Shown here in pieces: positions 36,362 through 47,355 of a DNA stretch of 64,000 bases; position 1 is the stretch's first letter; each line of letters opens with the position of its first letter. The stretch covers positions 182,104,148-182,168,147 of the forward strand of contig CM071598.1 in NCBI GenBank assembly GCA_036435485.1, in the 5' to 3' direction. A program made the translations under genes and the position numbers. Origin of the DNA: Saposhnikovia divaricata. Lineage: Eukaryota; Streptophyta; Magnoliopsida; Apiales; Apiaceae. The notes below the pieces were generated by a model that saw nothing but the letters and a program-made list of their open reading frames with translations, did no database searches and was not told the DNA's origin.

Positions 36362-36476
36362 AAACTCAAGTACCTTAACGCAACGAACTAAACAAGATAG
36401 TTAAGAAAAAATCTGAGTCAGTGAACTCTAACGACCACTATTGACAAGCACATAAACCAAAAATAAACACCGATGA

Positions 36477-36494
36477 TCCCCGGCAGCGGCGCCA
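36477..36494 (-). other. tRNA-Asp primer-binding site
   Basis: The minus strand reads TGGCGCCGCTGCCGGGGA, complementary to the plant tRNA-Asp 3' end apart from one base (GCTG for GTTG). The same variant occurs at 40229-40246 in the Athila-like element. Confidence 0.88.
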
Positions 36495-36500
36495 AAAACT

Positions 36501-38003
36501 TGTTCACACAAAAACACGCAAGCGTACGTGGTCACAAGTAATACAGATAGAAGTCAAGTTCGTTCCCACAGAGATCTTAGGTTTCAATTCAGTTTTGTAC
36601 CTATTCAACAATGTATGGTTATTATGCACTGCTAAGACAATTAACAATATTAAGTTTTTACTAACTATAATTAACTAGGATGCAAATTAACAAACTAAAA
36701 ATTACTAACTAATGAGAATTAAAATTTAATTACTTATATGCGAGAAACACATGGAATCCTAACTTCATCATCTACTTCACTTAGAGTTGATGCCTTTAAT
36801 CAATACATACGATGGTTTTGATATCTGATCGGATAACACGAAACAAGTAAAAGCTACCTCTCGGTATACTAATACCAAACTACGCATGCATCCACAAAAG
36901 AGATAGAAGATGGGTAGACACCAATTATGTTTAGACCCTATATCTCTATAGAATTTGAAAACATAAAGGTTGAAGCACAAGTTATCCACATAGATCACAT
37001 AGGGTAGCATCATATCTCAATGTATGCCACAAATCATGATAATAATATCAACCTATCCTATGCTAGCATGACAAGTTCTAAATCTCAAGATCCACTCTCG
37101 TTTCGCAAGAGATTAACAAATTAGATGTTCATGACTCATCTAAACACATGAAACACAACCATACGAGGATATAAAGAATTCACCACACATAAATCTTTAA
37201 AGCAATCAAACTACTAAGCTACATTGATAAATCCGTTAGAATCCCATGACAATGATTAGCTCATATCGAACCGCTCGTCATCATGGGATCTATTGAAACC
37301 ATGATAGAAGATAAGATATGAAGGAAAGTAATAATATTAATAAAACAAGAGTTGAGAAAACAAATCTATGATACAAAAGATGAAGTAGATCTAGATCCGT
37401 TGCTTGTCACGAGCGTTGAATCTTGCTCCCCTTTTCTCTCTTGCAGATCTAAGCTATATTATGTACAAGATATCTAATTATCTAATTCTCTAATTCTAAT
37501 TTACAAGGGGTTGGATGTGTTTATATAGGCACTCCAAGTCTTACCCAGCAAGAAATTGCCTTCTATTACAATTAGAATTCGATTTAGGTACCAAAAACTG
37601 CCCAAAATATAATTAGAACTTGAAAAGGGCAAAACAGTAAATTCTCTGCTCCAATCAGTCTGCTTGTCGCGCAACCTGCTCCCACCACACGCAACTTGCG
37701 CGAGCGAATCCTGTCCTAAGTTGTAGAAAATCTTCCAAGCTTCACGTGGACAGCTTACGGGCCTCAAACGGACTTATAGAACTCCAGATATGGCCAAAAC
37801 AGTGTAAACTGCGCAACCTTCCCGGAAAATCCGAATTTTAATCAATTAATCCTCCAAACACGATAGAAGCATCAACCATAATCGATATTCTTGCAAATCT
37901 GCACAACTAAGCAAAACACATCAAAACTACAATAAACTTTAGTCCAAGACAATCAATTTAAGCCGAATTGGAACGATCCAAGTGGATATAAATCCACTTA
38001 TCA
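36501..38003 (-). repeat. 5' LTR of the tRNA-Asp element
   Basis: 1503 bp, ending ATCCACTTATCA on the + strand before the target duplication gcaag. Clear differences from the other copy lie near 36532, 36918, 37017, 37712 and 37807. Confidence 0.95.
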
Positions 38004-38008
38004 GCAAG

Positions 38009-39460
38009 CTATTTCTATCAACCTATTTTTTTGAATTATATCTTTTTTACTATTGTATCTCTCAATCTATCTCTGTTTCTGCTAGTATCTTTCGGAATTC
38101 TAACACCAATTTACTATATCTCTCTGTCTATTTGTTCATTACATTTCTTATCATATTTAATCACAAAAGAAAAACCATAAAAACATTCAAATATACAACT
38201 CAAAAACCTATAGCTCCTGACACACTGTAATCTTGCGACTTATATTTGGTAGATTGCACTTATCGATTTGCCTTGTAGGAGACAGTATCAAGTACATAAT
38301 ATTAAAGTTTAATGAAATTTCACATTTCTAAGACTACTATATTCTCATGTTTTTTGAAAATGATTAATGAAATTTCACATTACTATTAAGTATATTACTG
38401 TATAAAGAGAAGAAGATAGTCACTTTGTTAGTGCAATTCAGAACAATATAGAACATACAATTCATCACAAGTTTAAATCCAAATAAAACAATCAAAATTC
38501 TTTTAGAACTTTAATCAAACAATTGGACTGCAAAATATTCATAAACATTGAGATATATATAAACATTGAAGAATCATTACCCATTCTTTTGAGAAGATAT
38601 AAAATGTCGAACACATCATAATAATTGAAAAAGAAAATCATCCATTGACTATCTGATAAAATAGAAAGATATCATTAGTGAGTACAATGAATCGTTAAAT
38701 CAAGAACTATAGAATAGAATCACGAAGAACATAGTAAATACATAGATATAGAATCAAGAGAAAATAATCTAAATATAAATAAATGAATAATAGTACATGA
38801 TAGAAATTCAAATTCGAGAAGGATGAGAAGAAGAGAGAGCATAAAATGATGAGATAGGAGAAGAAGAAGCCAAATCAAACCTCTCCGGTAAATACAATTC
38901 GAAAATATAGATAAATTAGTTTTACCATGTTTGGGCGAAGGAGATGGGGAGAGAGAGATGCAAGCGAATTTCATTTTCTGGCCTGAACTGTCCATCGTAT
39001 AATCAACATACCATCGATGAAAGACCATTGATATCAAGATACCTGCTTCGTCCATCAGTCTTTGAAACGATGTATAATAATCAACAACCAAGATTTGATA
39101 CGTTGTCTTCCTCTTCAGTAAAGATTACTCCACAAACTAAGGAATTTAAATTCAAAATAAATAGATTAGCACAAAACATGATTATAGGATGAGAAAAAAA
39201 ATTAAATCTCAATATAATTAGTTACTAAAATGACGCACGGTAAATCAAAGATACATGGATATGACCCATTTTATATGGGTGATCCAGTTTATTGTTAAAA
39301 GACTTAAAAATTATGAATATAACCCGTTTTATTTTGGGTGATCCAGTTGAATGTTAAAGGACCAAAATATCTGTGAAGTTACATTGGATGAGAAAAAAGT
39401 GGAAGGGTAGATTCAGTAATTTTAGAATGCTAATGCTAGCACTTATTTAGAATATATTGA
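38009..39460 (-). other. 5' portion of the Helitron, no gene recognised
   Basis: About 1.4 kb of AT-rich DNA. On the minus strand a pyrimidine-rich stretch (38900-38820) resembles a plant 5' untranslated region, and two WTGGGTGATCCAGTT-like phrases recur at 39280-39292 and 39338-39350. No coding region is supported. Confidence 0.4.
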
Positions 39461-40222
39461 TATATTAATAATTCTTATTTCTTCTCCTGCTTTCACGTTT
39501 TTTATTGCATCTGCCATACATGCATGCTTCATGGTTTGGTTAGTTTATTAGTTATTATATACACAAACACCTGCCATTCACGTTAGTAAATAAGGTTTAA
39601 TAAATTTAGTTTGTTAGGTTAATTCCTGGCCATATTTTATTAACATTAATTTTGTTTCATTCGATTGTTCATGTTTATTTCATATAATAGTTATAGTTTT
39701 TTCGTTAATTTCAAAAGTATGTCTAGCTAATTTTCTTATCCTAGGATGAAAATGAAGTTAATTTAATTGCTTTTGATCTCTTCTCGTTCCTATTATTTGA
39801 TTTTCATGATTTTTCTTGGTGCTTAATTGTTCAATTAACAAAGTGATTTTGATATATTATTGTTACCGAATTTATTTTTCATAGCCTATGCTTGCTCCTT
39901 GAAGTTTTGATAGGTTATTGTTAGATAACAAGTTTCATAGTATATGCTTGTCTCGTTAATTGATATACCTTATTTGTGAAGAAAAGAGGTTTGATTTTAG
40001 GGCGATTTGATATTAATTGCGATTGATTAATGGATTCGGATTCCTAGGTTTTCCATATTGTTTGATAATCTTTGCTAATTAAGTTAATTAAATCCCAACT
40101 CAAATCTTATTGTCTAGTTCGCCTGAGTTAATTATTAGGATTTTGAAAATTCGTAGTCTCTGTGGATCGACCTGTATTTGCTACAATTAAACACTGTGCG
40201 CTTGCAGTTATTTTACACATCA
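39461..40222 (+). repeat. Right part of the Athila-like LTR
   Basis: It continues the LTR interrupted at 27312 and ends ACACATCA, two bases before the tRNA-Asp primer-binding region. The other LTR of this element is not in the window. Confidence 0.7.
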
Positions 40223-40228
40223 AGTTTT

Positions 40229-40246
40229 TGGCGCCGCTGCCGGGGA
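40229..40246 (+). other. tRNA-Asp primer-binding site of the Athila-like element
   Basis: TGGCGCCGCTGCCGGGGA, six bases after the LTR end, matches the 3' complement of tRNA-Asp with one change. This primer choice is typical of Athila/Tat gypsy elements. Confidence 0.9.
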
Positions 40247-41311
40247 CTATTGGTAATTTTCTGTCCTTGATATTAATTCTTCGGATTAGTTTCTTGTTTT
40301 CTTTTGTTTATTTTTTTAGGGAATAGTGAAGCGGAGAAAAGCTTGGACAAGAAGATCGCTAGAAGGCCTCGCTGTCTCTTTTGAAATTTTTGGAAGCGCT
40401 TTTCGGTATTCCGTATCACCTCTCTCTATTTTTCTTTCTTTCTCATTATTAAAAAAACCCAAAAAAAATTAAATACATGAAAAACCCAAAAATATTAGTT
40501 AGTTAATTGTTTATTAATAACCAATTTGCTGCATCATTCATTCTCTCACATAGGATCACATTATCTAGATTTCTTTATTGTATTTATTTTTTTCCATCTT
40601 ATATAACTGTGGTGATTGCTGGAGGAAAGAGGTACGTACAATTTAGAATAGAACACGTAGTGTAGTGCATCCATAAGTGTTTAATTTCTTGTTCTTTTTG
40701 TGTTGCATCATTCAATCAATCTTAAGGGTGCCACCCAATTACAAGATAAGATGAGGGATTTCATCACCATTTCCTTGGCCCACTAATCACTAATTCGTTC
40801 ATCTTGCATTCCCCTTTCCTTAATAAAAATAAGTAGACGTTGGCCCCTAGGATCTCGCGCTCAACTAGAAAGAGAATCTAGGAGAAACGAATCACTAAGT
40901 ATTCTTTCGTTTGGTGTCTAGGCAAGCTTAACGCTTACCTAGCTAATTTGGATTGGTGTCTAGAAAGGTGTTTAGCCTCCTGGCAATGCTTGCACCTGCC
41001 TGGCCAGTCCGGACGAATGCTTTTTGAGTTGTGACTTTTAGTAGTATCTTATTGTTAGGAGCAAGGTCTAGATTTTTTAGGATAATATAGATTTTTCTTT
41101 TTAATTTTGCATTTTTTAGGTGTTTATTTATAGCTCTTGTCTACTACGTGCTTAATTGTTTACTTCTCTTGTATGCAAAGTGCTTGGGCTCGAGACACTA
41201 CATCTAGATTAGTAAGACAAACCAATCTTTCATCTCCTAAAGTAGTAAGGCAACTCGAGTTCTTCACCCACTAGAATTGAGTCAAAAGAATTAGAAGTTC
41301 AACCCGTAGTA
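40247..41311 (+). other. Untranslated leader of the Athila-like element
   Basis: About 1.07 kb between the primer site and the gag start. It contains a repeated TTGGTGTCTAG phrase (40910-40983 region) and no ORF of note. Confidence 0.6.
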
Positions 41312-43125
41312 ATGGCTATTTCACTCAAAGACCGTTGTTACCCCGCTCGTACCGCTCAACCCTCATGCATAGTCCTACCCGCAGTAACTGTGAATAATTT
41401 TGAAATCAAACATCACAACATTAGCATGTTACCTAGGTTTGCTGGGGTAGAGGGAGAGGATCTATATCTTTTCATTCGAGAGTTTGAGGAAGTGTGTGCT
41501 TTACAGAAACTTCAACAATTGACTGAGGATTCCATTAGGCTCAGGCTTATTAACTTTGCTTTGAAAGAAGATGTTAAACAGTGGTTGTATAGTCTACCCG
41601 TTAATTCTATTTCCACATGGGAGGGATTTGTTGCTATCTTTCTTTAAAGATATTTTTCAAACCATAAGGCAAACAGAATTAGGAATGAAATCAACCAATT
41701 TCAACAAAATCGGAATGAGTCTTTTTGGAAATATTTTGATAGATTTAAAAAGTTGTTGTCTAAATGTCCTCAACATGGTATAGAAAAATGGAGACTTTGT
41801 AAAATTCTTTATGAAGCCTTAGATAGCCAAACCACTGCTTTGTTAGAGTCTATGTGTAATGGTAAGTTTATGGACAAAGAAGATGATGAAGCTTGGCAAT
41901 TTTTTGAGGAGTTAGCTGAAAGAACAATGTTGTGGGAGTCAACTAGGGAACCTAATCAAGAAGCTGAAAATTCTAACACATCTATGGGCTTACGCGAAGT
42001 TGGTAATTCTATTGCAACCGAAGCTAAGTTAGCTACACTCACTAGACGTTTAGAAGCCTTAGAAACCAACAATGTGTCCTCTCAAATGTCTCTCTGTGCA
42101 AATTGAAGTTCTCCTAATCATGTGGTAGAGAATTGCTCTGAAATTGAACAAGTCAATGCCATGTTTCAACCTAGAGTTAGGAATGATCCTTATGCACCCA
42201 CATACAATCCTGGTTGAAAAAGTCATCCAAATTCTCATGGAACCAAGGTCAATACAATCAATATAATCAAAATCCTCAACCTGCTTTTCAAAAACCCAAT
42301 CCTAGTCCATACCCACCTCAAAATCCTAATTCATATCCTCCTCAAAATCTTGGTCATTATCCAAATTCAATCTCTATGAATCCTCCTGGTTTTAGCGAAT
42401 CTTATAAGAAATTGAATTCTATTGAAAAGAGTATGGAGGCATTACTCAAATCTCAATAATCTTTCATACAAGTTATGACCCAAGATAGGCAGTTACTAAA
42501 TTCCAACACTCAAGCCATATCTAAGCTAGAGGTCCAAGTCAGTCAATTGGCAAACACAATCAGTGAAAGAGAGAAAAATCGATTTCCTAGTCAACCCGAG
42601 ACTAATCCTAAATTTCATCAAAATCTAAAGTCTCATGAAAACGTGAATTCTGTTATCTCTCTAAGGTCTGGTAATCAATTCAACAATCATGCTAGTGTCA
42701 ATACTCAAGAAGAAGATAAGCTAACATCTGAACCAAATCCTTTGCTCTTGAATCCTAGTCTTAAAAAATCTTCAAATCCCGAGAGTTCTGAAATAGATAA
42801 AGCTGATGAGTCATCACCATCCGATGAACCACCTTCGAAACCCCACTCTAATGTGTCTAATGAAAAAGTCTTTAAACCGAAAGCCCCGTTTCCTCTAAGA
42901 CTTACTTCAAACAAACAATCTGCTCAGTTAGATAAGATTTTGGAAGTCTTTAAGCAAGTCAAAATTAACATTCCTCTTTTGGATGCGATTCAACAAGTTC
43001 CCTCTTATGCTAAGTGTCTAAAAGATTTGTGTACTCATAAAAGAACCACTCATGTTCCTAAGAAAGCTTTCCTAACATCTCATGTTAGTTCTATTTTGTC
43101 AAATCAAATCCCTGTGAAGTATTAT
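41312..43125 (+). pseudogene. Athila/Tat-type gag, four nonsense codons and one frameshift, truncated before protease
   Basis: From the ATG at 41312 the reading shows the gypsy Gag domain: LPRFAGVEGEDLYLFIREFE, then VKQWLYSLPVNSISTWEGF. An in-frame TAA (about 41645) interrupts it, and the same frame resumes with RYFSNHKANRIRNEI. Next come a zinc knuckle whose second Cys codon is TGA (42104-42106), a further TGA and a one-base deletion near 42217-42232, a Pro/Asn/Gln-rich linker, and a TAA at 42457. The C-terminal region (LEVFKQVKINIPLLDAIQQV, near 42940-43000) precedes protease in relatives. Similarity ends at about 43125. Confidence 0.85.
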
Positions 43126-44190
43126 ATAATATCAAGGGAATCCCTGTGAATTTTTGGTATACGAAAGTACACAAAATATAATATATATATATATATATAT
43201 ATATAATTTTTATTTTACGTACTCATTAGTATTTCGTGTATTTTTAATCACTCATTTTACATATGTAGTAGTATTTCGTGTATTCAAGTATAATTATTCC
43301 GTGTTGTTTCCGGTTGTTTCGTTTATGTATAAACGAAAAGTACACGGAAATTTCATGTACTTCCGTGTTGACATGAAATATTTCATTTTGTGTTCGGATT
43401 GGATAGACAAGTAAACGATTGTCCGACATAATCTCTCATGACTTACCAAAATCAAAAGATGTCTCAAGAGGAAATAATCAAAAAAATTGACAAGTGCATA
43501 GTATATCACATGGAATTTAATGTATAAAATATATCCTTGGCATATTTTTTGAGAGATGATTATCACTTATCACCCGTTTCTAAATTCAAAGATGAAATTT
43601 TATCATCTTTTGTTGATTTCGTATAATTAGGTGTACGCTAAAAATCAATGGAAACAAGTTGATAAAAAACTTATCCAATTGATATAAATTAGGGTTTCTC
43701 TTGATAAGTTGTCACTTGTCACGGATAGTCGGATATGGAAATACAGTAATAATTTGTACGTCGTCTTGGATCTTTTATAATCAAGATCATCAACTAATGA
43801 ACTTTCAAGTACTCTTGCTATGGTAATTTATTAATTATCATTATGCCCTAATGTAGTGTAACAATCCTTCCATTATGATATATTTAAAATAATGCACTCC
43901 AGGCCAGTCATTATATTGTTTTGTGCAGTTCTGATTCCTGGTATGTTACTTATTGAGGTACTCTGACAGAGGGAGTCATTTCTGTCTTGTCTTCACTGGT
44001 CATAGGTGTGCATTGGGAAGCGCACAACACAACATTTTCCTGTACTCACCATACCAGCTGTTAGTTGAGTACCCGTCTCTGTACTATATTTCCTCATTAG
44101 GCTTGTTTACATTTCTAGTACAGTAGCCAATTCAAGTTTCATTTGTGGTACACTTTGTTCAACATTTTCATTTCTGGTATAGCTGAGTAT
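43126..44190. other. AT-rich stretch with a short microsatellite, no gene
   Basis: A (TA)n run of about 28 bases lies at 43178-43205. The phrase ATCCCTGTGAA occurs on both sides of the gag breakpoint (43109 and 43138), which may reflect the deletion event. No ORF with a recognisable domain. Confidence 0.5.
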
Positions 44191-44203
44191 TTTTAACAGA
44201 AAA

Positions 44204-44304
44204 CGCCACTTGAAGTGGCGAATTCTGTTGAATTTCATTTCAACAGAATTCGCCACTTTTTCATTTCAACAGAAATCGCCACTTAAAGTGGCGAATTCTA
44301 TTGC
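44204..44304. repeat. Foldback cluster built on CGCCACTT/AAGTGGCG
   Basis: A perfect 20-bp inverted repeat (44213-44232 and 44239-44258) with a 6-base loop is overlapped by two short palindromes, CGCCACTTGAAGTGGCG at 44204-44220 and CGCCACTTAAAGTGGCG at 44277-44293. Alternative hairpins share arms, so the RNA or single strand could switch between folds. Confidence 0.9.
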
Positions 44305-44930
44305 ATTGCTTTCTTTTTACTTTTCCAGCACTTGGCTTATTTTTCTGACTACAAAATGTACTTTGTAGTAGTCATTTTATATGGCTTAAAGAATGTATTC
44401 GTAAACAAAAAAATTTCATTTTTTTTGCTTCGTATTAAAGAATTGACATTTTACTTTGGTATAATACGAAAATCTCCAAAAATTATTATGTCTAACTAGC
44501 TTATTTTTTGGTCCGAACATGGCAACTCAACATCAAATTGTTGAAAATTCTTTCGATTAGGCATGTTTAGGGGAATAAAAAATATATTTGTACATGCTTT
44601 AGTTGGTTGTTTTTGATCTGTATTCAAGTATTGACGTTGTACTTCTGCGTAAGCCAAAATTCAGGAAAAATTATTTTGTGTAATTACGTTAAATGTTTTC
44701 CCGAATATGTCAACTTCACATCAAATTGTTAACAATACCTTCGTGGAGTTACTTTGAGGGGCATAAACAACATATTTGAAAACATTCAATTACATTAAAG
44801 TAAACATAAAGCATCATACAAGTACTTCAATTTGAAAACAGAAAATTGAAGCATCATACAATTACATTAAATTGAAAACAGAAAATTAGAAAATAAGCAT
44901 ACATTGACACAAGAACCACAATACAATTTC

Positions 44931-45059
44931 TTAAAATTCACTGAGATCAATAGCATAATTCTCGTCCTCAACTTCCTCAATTTCCCTTGCAATTTGACGT
45001 TCCCTTGCAGCTTCAGCTTCTATTACAATTTCACGTTTATTTGCAGCTCGAGTTTCCAT
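44931..45059 (-). other. Small coiled-coil-like ORF fragment (42 residues)
   Basis: From ATG at 45059 to TAA at 44931 the minus strand encodes a highly charged peptide containing AARERQIAREIEEVEDENYA, with heptad-like Arg/Glu/Ile spacing and an acidic end. Just upstream another frame shows similarly helical residues (YDVQAEDAKLAKHF), so this looks like the end of a decayed longer protein. No family was recognised. Confidence 0.35.
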
Positions 45060-45450
45060 TTAAATTTGAATATGACGTTATTGTGCAGCAAATTAAAAAT
45101 GTTTTGCAAGTTTAGCGTCCTCAGCCTGCACATCGTATGACCTTCTAGTTTTCTTGGTTTGTTTGATTTCGGTTTTACTAGTTTGTGGTTTTTGCCCTTA
45201 TCCATCTTATGCTATTGCCTTGAAGAAAGTTAATTTGAGAAGAAGCTAGTAACTTGTGATTTTGAATAAGCAGCAACATTGGTTTTTATAGCCAATTTTG
45301 GATTATTATTTTACCTTTTTGTTGATGCAAAAATACCTAAATAATTTAAACAAGCGTTATTTTGAAGTGACCAGAGCACTTTGCATACAAGCAATAGGAA
45401 GATGTGACTACTCTAATTTATTAGCCTGCAGGAAAATGCACAGGATATCT

Positions 45451-45595
45451 GAAATCAACTTTACTTTTTCAGAAATCAGCTTTATTTTACTATGCCTGCA
45501 ATCAACTTTACTTTTTTCAGAAATCAGCTTTATTTTACTATGCCTGAAATCAACTTTACTTTTTCAGAAATTAGCTTTATTTTACTACAGGCTAT
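45451..45595. repeat. Three tandem 47-bp units
   Basis: The unit with AATCAACTTTAC followed by TTTTTCAGAAATCAGC and TTTATTTTACTA repeats at about 45453, 45500 and 45547. Confidence 0.88.
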
Positions 45596-45877
45596 CTTTG
45601 CAGTCCTTTCTCAGAGTGCTTTTTTTTAATAATGTAGGGTAATTTTTATTGTTTTTTGTTGTGCATTCACATGATTTTCTTTGATAAGAAATTTGACTCC
45701 TCAAATTTAATTTTTTGCAGTTCTTTTCAGTGCTTTTTGATAGTACTGTTGAGTTACGGGCTAGTTAAAGACCAATCAATAATTTATCCCTTGATTCTCA
45801 GCTATAAAACAAGTCTGTGTTGAGGCTTGTTCACCCAACCACTGAAAAAAATTAGCAATTCACTCACACAATTCAAC

Positions 45878-46242
45878 ATGTCCAACATTCCCGATTTGAA
45901 TCTCTGCTTTTGTGATAAGCTTAGCGTTGAACGCACTTGGTGCTATGGAAGAAATGCGGGAAGGAGGTATCTCAAAATGGAGGCAACGGATGTGGGTACA
46001 TTCGTTGGCTTTATGAACCATTAGAGGAGTGTGCTGCACGTGATTTCGAGAAATTGGAAATGCAACGAGTCAGAGAACTAACTCGCAATCATCTTGAATC
46101 AACTGATGAAAATGAGAATGACTGTGAGGACTCCATGGAAGAGGATGGGATTGAGCATGATAATCCCTTCGCTGGTCTCGATGAATCAACTGATGAGATT
46201 AAGAATGAGTACGAGGACTCCGTGGAGGAGGATGAGGAAGAA

Positions 46243-46275
<33 letters not shown>

Positions 46276-46290
46276 GAAGATGAAGATTAA
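45878..46290 (+). pseudogene. GRF-type zinc-finger ORF with one frameshift and an acidic tail
   Basis: The start MSNIPDLNLCFCDKLSVERT and the following N.GRRYLK match the GRF-type zinc finger, a small DNA/RNA-binding fold found in plant mobile-element proteins. Just where the third Cys is expected (about 45975) the frame changes; the next frame reads GGNGCGYIRWLYEPLEE, completing the finger with its Cys and Trp. The downstream part is acidic and ends in a run of Asp coded by a GAT microsatellite (46238-46275). One zinc ligand is lost at the frameshift and CFCG has become CFCD, so it is probably nonfunctional. The TAA at 46288 ends it. Confidence 0.65.
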
Positions 46291-46545
46291 TTTCTTCGTT
46301 TATGATAAAATGTGGTTTTTTCAGTTTCCCCTAAAGAATGTCCTCTACGGATATTCATTTGTATTTCTTGTTTTCAAGTAGTGTGATGTTGTGGAATGTG
46401 ATGTTTTAATTATTTACGTATTTTACTTACACACTATAACACCATCATAATAGAAAAATACACACTACAAATACATAATAGAAAAATGCACACTACAAAT
46501 ACATAATAGAAAAATTAAAAACTTAAATAATTTACTAGAACTTAA

Positions 46546-46956
46546 TTAAATTTCTTCATCGGACATGTAATCATTAGAGATGTAACTTGGATTTTGTTGA
46601 AGATGTTCCTCAACGGCTGTTAGCTCTCTCCCACTTGCACGAACGGAGTCTTTGGCAAGTTGATAGATGTAGTGACGAGTTCTACGTAACAACATTCGGT
46701 TGTTCTCAATTCGTATCTGTTTCACAGCTCGAATGACTTTATGCTTATAATCATTCCAACCCGATGATTCACCAGTACGCGGAAACATGTCGAGCGAATG
46801 ACGAATAGGGACCCTTGCACCCATAGCAATTAGGTCATTTTGCAAGCGTTCCAATTCCTCACGCCGATATGCCCATTCTCGACGAATGCCTGCAAAATAT
46901 TCCACTGGATCGCTTCGTCTTAGACGTCGGTAGTCATCATTTCTTTCTCCGAGCAA
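46546..46956 (-). CDS. Hypothetical Arg-rich protein, 136 residues
   Basis: An uninterrupted ORF runs from ATG 46956 to TAA 46546. The same frame is open a further 50 or so bases upstream without ATG, so the true start or an upstream exon is uncertain. The protein is strongly helical and charged, with YFAGIRREWAYRREELERLQ near the N-terminus, an Arg-rich middle (MLLRRTRHYIYQLAKDSVRA) and an acidic end MSDEEI. I do not recognise the family. It lies 256 bp from the GRF-type ORF and convergent to it, so both may belong to one decayed mobile element. Expression is unknown. Confidence 0.5.
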   Translation of the reverse strand: MLGERNDDYRRLRRSDPVEYFAGIRREWAYRREELERLQNDLIAMGARVPIRHSLDMFPRTGESSGWNDYKHKVIRAVKQIRIENNRMLLRRTRHYIYQLAKDSVRASGRELTAVEEHLQQNPSYISNDYMSDEEI

Positions 46957-47355
46957 CCAATTACGATTTGTAGAGGATGACTTATTTCTGTTGTAGTTGG
47001 TAAATTAATTTGCACTGAACCTATATGGAATGTCATATATATATATACACACACAACCCACTTGCAAGTGGGGTTGTCAGGGTGGGGTTCTCATGTTTTT
47101 ATTGATCCTGCTTGAACTGAAAAGATAACTCAGCTTTGTAGGATAAAGTACTGAAATGACCATTCAACTTTTTCATTTTTTGTAGCTATGTCCATGTGCT
47201 AAACTTTATTACAGTCTTGAAGTGACAAACCAACTTTTTCGGAAATGGTAGCTGTGTAGTATTTTTTAACAATTTTTACACTTCAACAAATCATAGTAAT
47301 TTGGCTATAAATTTGAAGGTTTTTATATGATGTCTCTGTATCTAAAAAGTTAGTC

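Larger units (their letters stand above)
31995..38003 (-). mobile_element. Non-autonomous gypsy-type LTR element with tRNA-Asp primer site
   Basis: Two 1503-bp LTRs (31995-33497, 36501-38003) flank 3003 bp, with target duplication gcaag at 31990-31994 and 38004-38008. On the minus strand the element begins TGATAAGTGG and ends TGAACA, with a tRNA-Asp primer-binding site and a G-rich polypurine tract. The interior holds one broken ORF of unknown function and no reverse transcriptase, protease or integrase. The conserved noncoding phrase TTGGGTTGCCTCCCAAGAAG (35322-35341) and a GAGGACAAGCAT...GTTTGGGGGTG phrase before the 3' LTR are typical of large non-autonomous plant gypsy elements. The LTRs are about 99% alike. 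Confidence 0.92.
27313..39460 (-). mobile_element. Non-autonomous Helitron carrying a receptor-kinase exon
   Basis: On the minus strand the 3' end shows a hairpin (CCGTG, loop TGCGAAG, CACGG; 27342-27326), a short spacer and a terminal CTAG, followed by T: the classic Helitron terminus. The proposed 5' end is TCAATATATTCT at 39460, preceded by A, so insertion was between A and T with no duplication, inside an Athila-like LTR whose halves flank it. Excluding the nested LTR element (31995-38003 plus one TSD), it is about 6.1 kb. No Rep/helicase domain is visible. It contains diverged internal repeats, the first exon of a receptor-like kinase, and one unrecognised 170-codon open stretch. Confidence 0.68.
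26923..43125 (+). mobile_element. Athila/Tat-like gypsy element, 3'-truncated, LTR split by a Helitron
   Basis: The LTR appears to start at TGATAGGTCC (26923), breaks off at 27312, resumes at 39461 and ends ACACATCA at 40222, next to a tRNA-Asp-type primer-binding site. Removing the Helitron leaves an LTR of about 1.15 kb. A leader of about 1.1 kb is followed by an Athila/Tat-type gag pseudogene ending abruptly at about 43125, just before protease would begin. All of pol and the 3' LTR are missing. The LTR end (GTCTCTGTGGATCGACC region, 40157-40173) is of the kind seen in this superfamily. The start at 26923 is inferred from the TG and similarity to the LTR start of the tRNA-Asp element nested at 31995. 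Confidence 0.72.

Noticed and set aside
38720..39192. Overlapping ORFs near the Helitron 5' end
   Set aside because: Antisense overlaps without domain; the pyrimidine-rich part looks untranslated.
43178..43205. (TA)n tract as a possible replication or fragile-site element
   Set aside because: Too short and ordinary in AT-rich plant DNA; recorded only as a microsatellite.
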